A stretch of 7,019 bases of DNA, from positions 1 through 7,019 of the forward strand of contig JAABSI010000130.1 of NCBI GenBank assembly GCA_011390455.1, written 5' to 3'. Positions 6,644 to 7,019 of this stretch are shown here, piece after piece. The translations under genes were made by a program, and so were the position numbers. This DNA comes from Trueperaceae bacterium (GTDB lineage: Bacteria > Deinococcota > Deinococci > Deinococcales > Trueperaceae). The first letter of the stretch is position 1; each line of letters begins with the position of its first letter. Under the pieces are notes generated by a model, which worked only from the letters and a program-made list of their open reading frames with translations, had not been told where the DNA came from and did not search any database.

Positions 6644-6677
6644 ACGCGCCCCGGACCGCGAGGTCCGGGGCGCGTCT
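6642..6677. terminator. Strong bidirectional terminator-like hairpin
   Basis: A perfect 16-bp stem (6642-6657 with 6662-6677), thirteen of its pairs G-C, closes on the tetraloop GCGA, a stable GNRA loop. It lies between the convergent lipoprotein and DegV genes, 37 nt after one stop and 19 nt from the other. Neither side has a real T-run, so it may act as a U-less terminator, a Rho-assisted stop or a 3' stabiliser. Its symmetry suits transcripts from both directions. Confidence 0.75.
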
Positions 6678-6695
6678 CGTGCGTTGGGGACGGGT

Positions 6696-7019
6696 TCAAG
6701 CAGCGATGGCGTGCGCGTACACCCCGAAGGTGCCGGGCCCGACGTGGGCGGCGATCACCGCGCCGATCTCGTACACCTGACCATCTTGGAAGTCGATGCC
6801 GGCGTCTTTGATCGCCTGCCGCAGCGTTTGCGCAGCGGTCTCGTCCTGGATGTGCAGGAAGTCGAGGACCAGCTTGCCCGGGTGCGCTGCCGCGTGCGCG
6901 CGGACGCGGTCGACGATCTCGGCGATCGCCTTCTTGGTGCCGCGGGCCTTGGCCGCCGGCACGATCTTGCCGTCGTCGAGCGTGAGGATCGGGCGGATGT
7001 TCAGCATCCCGCCGAGCAG
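6696..7019 (-). CDS. DegV family protein, C-terminal part (5' end cut by window edge)
   Basis: The DegV family binds fatty acids; in Firmicutes the FakB members present the acyl chain to the kinase FakA for phosphorylation. Only the last 107 residues are visible and the reading frame stays open to the right edge. It begins LLGGMLNIRPILTLDDGK, closely matching the family's LGGLLNIKPIL..DGK.. motif, and continues with VPAAKARGTKKA. It ends with IGAVIAAHVGPGTFGV (about 86-101 of the visible part), the conserved I..V...H.GPG element near the family's C-terminus. The Met at 7007 is internal, not a start. About two thirds of a typical 280-residue protein lies outside the window, including the first domain. 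The partner kinase is not in view, so involvement in fatty acid use is inferred from the family only. Confidence 0.9.
   Translation of the reverse strand: MLGGMLNIRPILTLDDGKIVPAAKARGTKKAIAEIVDRVRAHAAAHPGKLVLDFLHIQDETAAQTLRQAIKDAGIDFQDGQVYEIGAVIAAHVGPGTFGVYAHAIAA

Noticed and set aside
6696..7007. A complete 103-residue protein starting at the Met at 7007
   Set aside because: The frame continues upstream with LLGG, which is part of the conserved DegV motif, so the Met is internal to a longer protein cut by the window.

Overview
The window is a high-GC bacterial chromosome segment holding seven genes, two of them cut by the window edges. Its core is a leftward (minus-strand) operon for an aa3/caa3-type haem-copper cytochrome c oxidase. 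The gene set, the compact high-GC organisation and the style of the ComM and oxidase proteins suggest Deinococcota (Trueperaceae-like), with Chloroflexota or Actinomycetota as alternatives. No rRNA or other marker is present, so this placement is an inference at modest confidence.

Region 1 (1-3972, minus strand, transcribed right to left) is the oxidase operon coxB-coxA-coxC-coxD. It encodes a lipid-anchored subunit II with a CuA centre and a fused C-terminal cytochrome c domain, then subunit I with all haem and CuB ligands and both D- and K-channel key residues. A five-helix subunit III and a small subunit IV (cut at the left edge) follow. Junctions are tight: a 14-nt overlap, a GTGA overlap, then a 19-nt gap. 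Each start has a clear Shine-Dalgarno sequence, which points to one translationally coupled transcript. Together the subunits take electrons from cytochrome c or a quinol:cytochrome c oxidoreductase, pass them through haem c and CuA to haem a and haem a3/CuB, reduce O2 and pump protons.

Region 2 (3973-4192) is a 220-bp spacer. It holds a good candidate promoter for the cox operon (-35 TTGACG, extended -10 TGCTAGCCT on the minus strand), a leader stem-loop and a near-perfect 20-bp palindrome nested in a larger inverted repeat. The palindrome could be an operator or part of the comM transcript end.

Region 3 (4193-5728, minus strand) is a complete ComM/YifB-type AAA+ ATPase gene, related to Mg-chelatase ChlI and known for branch migration in natural transformation.

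Region 4 (5729-5918) is a divergent promoter region with a convincing plus-strand promoter (TTGCCC-17-TAAGCT). It drives region 5 (5919-6605, plus strand), a small, strongly acidic lipoprotein of unrecognised family.

Region 6 (6606-6695) separates this gene from a convergent DegV-family gene (6696 to the right edge, minus strand, 5' part missing). It is packed with three consecutive hairpins; the strongest has a perfect 16-bp stem and a GCGA tetraloop and probably terminates transcription from both sides. I saw no mobile elements, CRISPR arrays, tRNA or rRNA genes. No obviously new multi-gene system is present; the least explained items are the lipoprotein, the cox upstream palindrome and the hairpin cluster.
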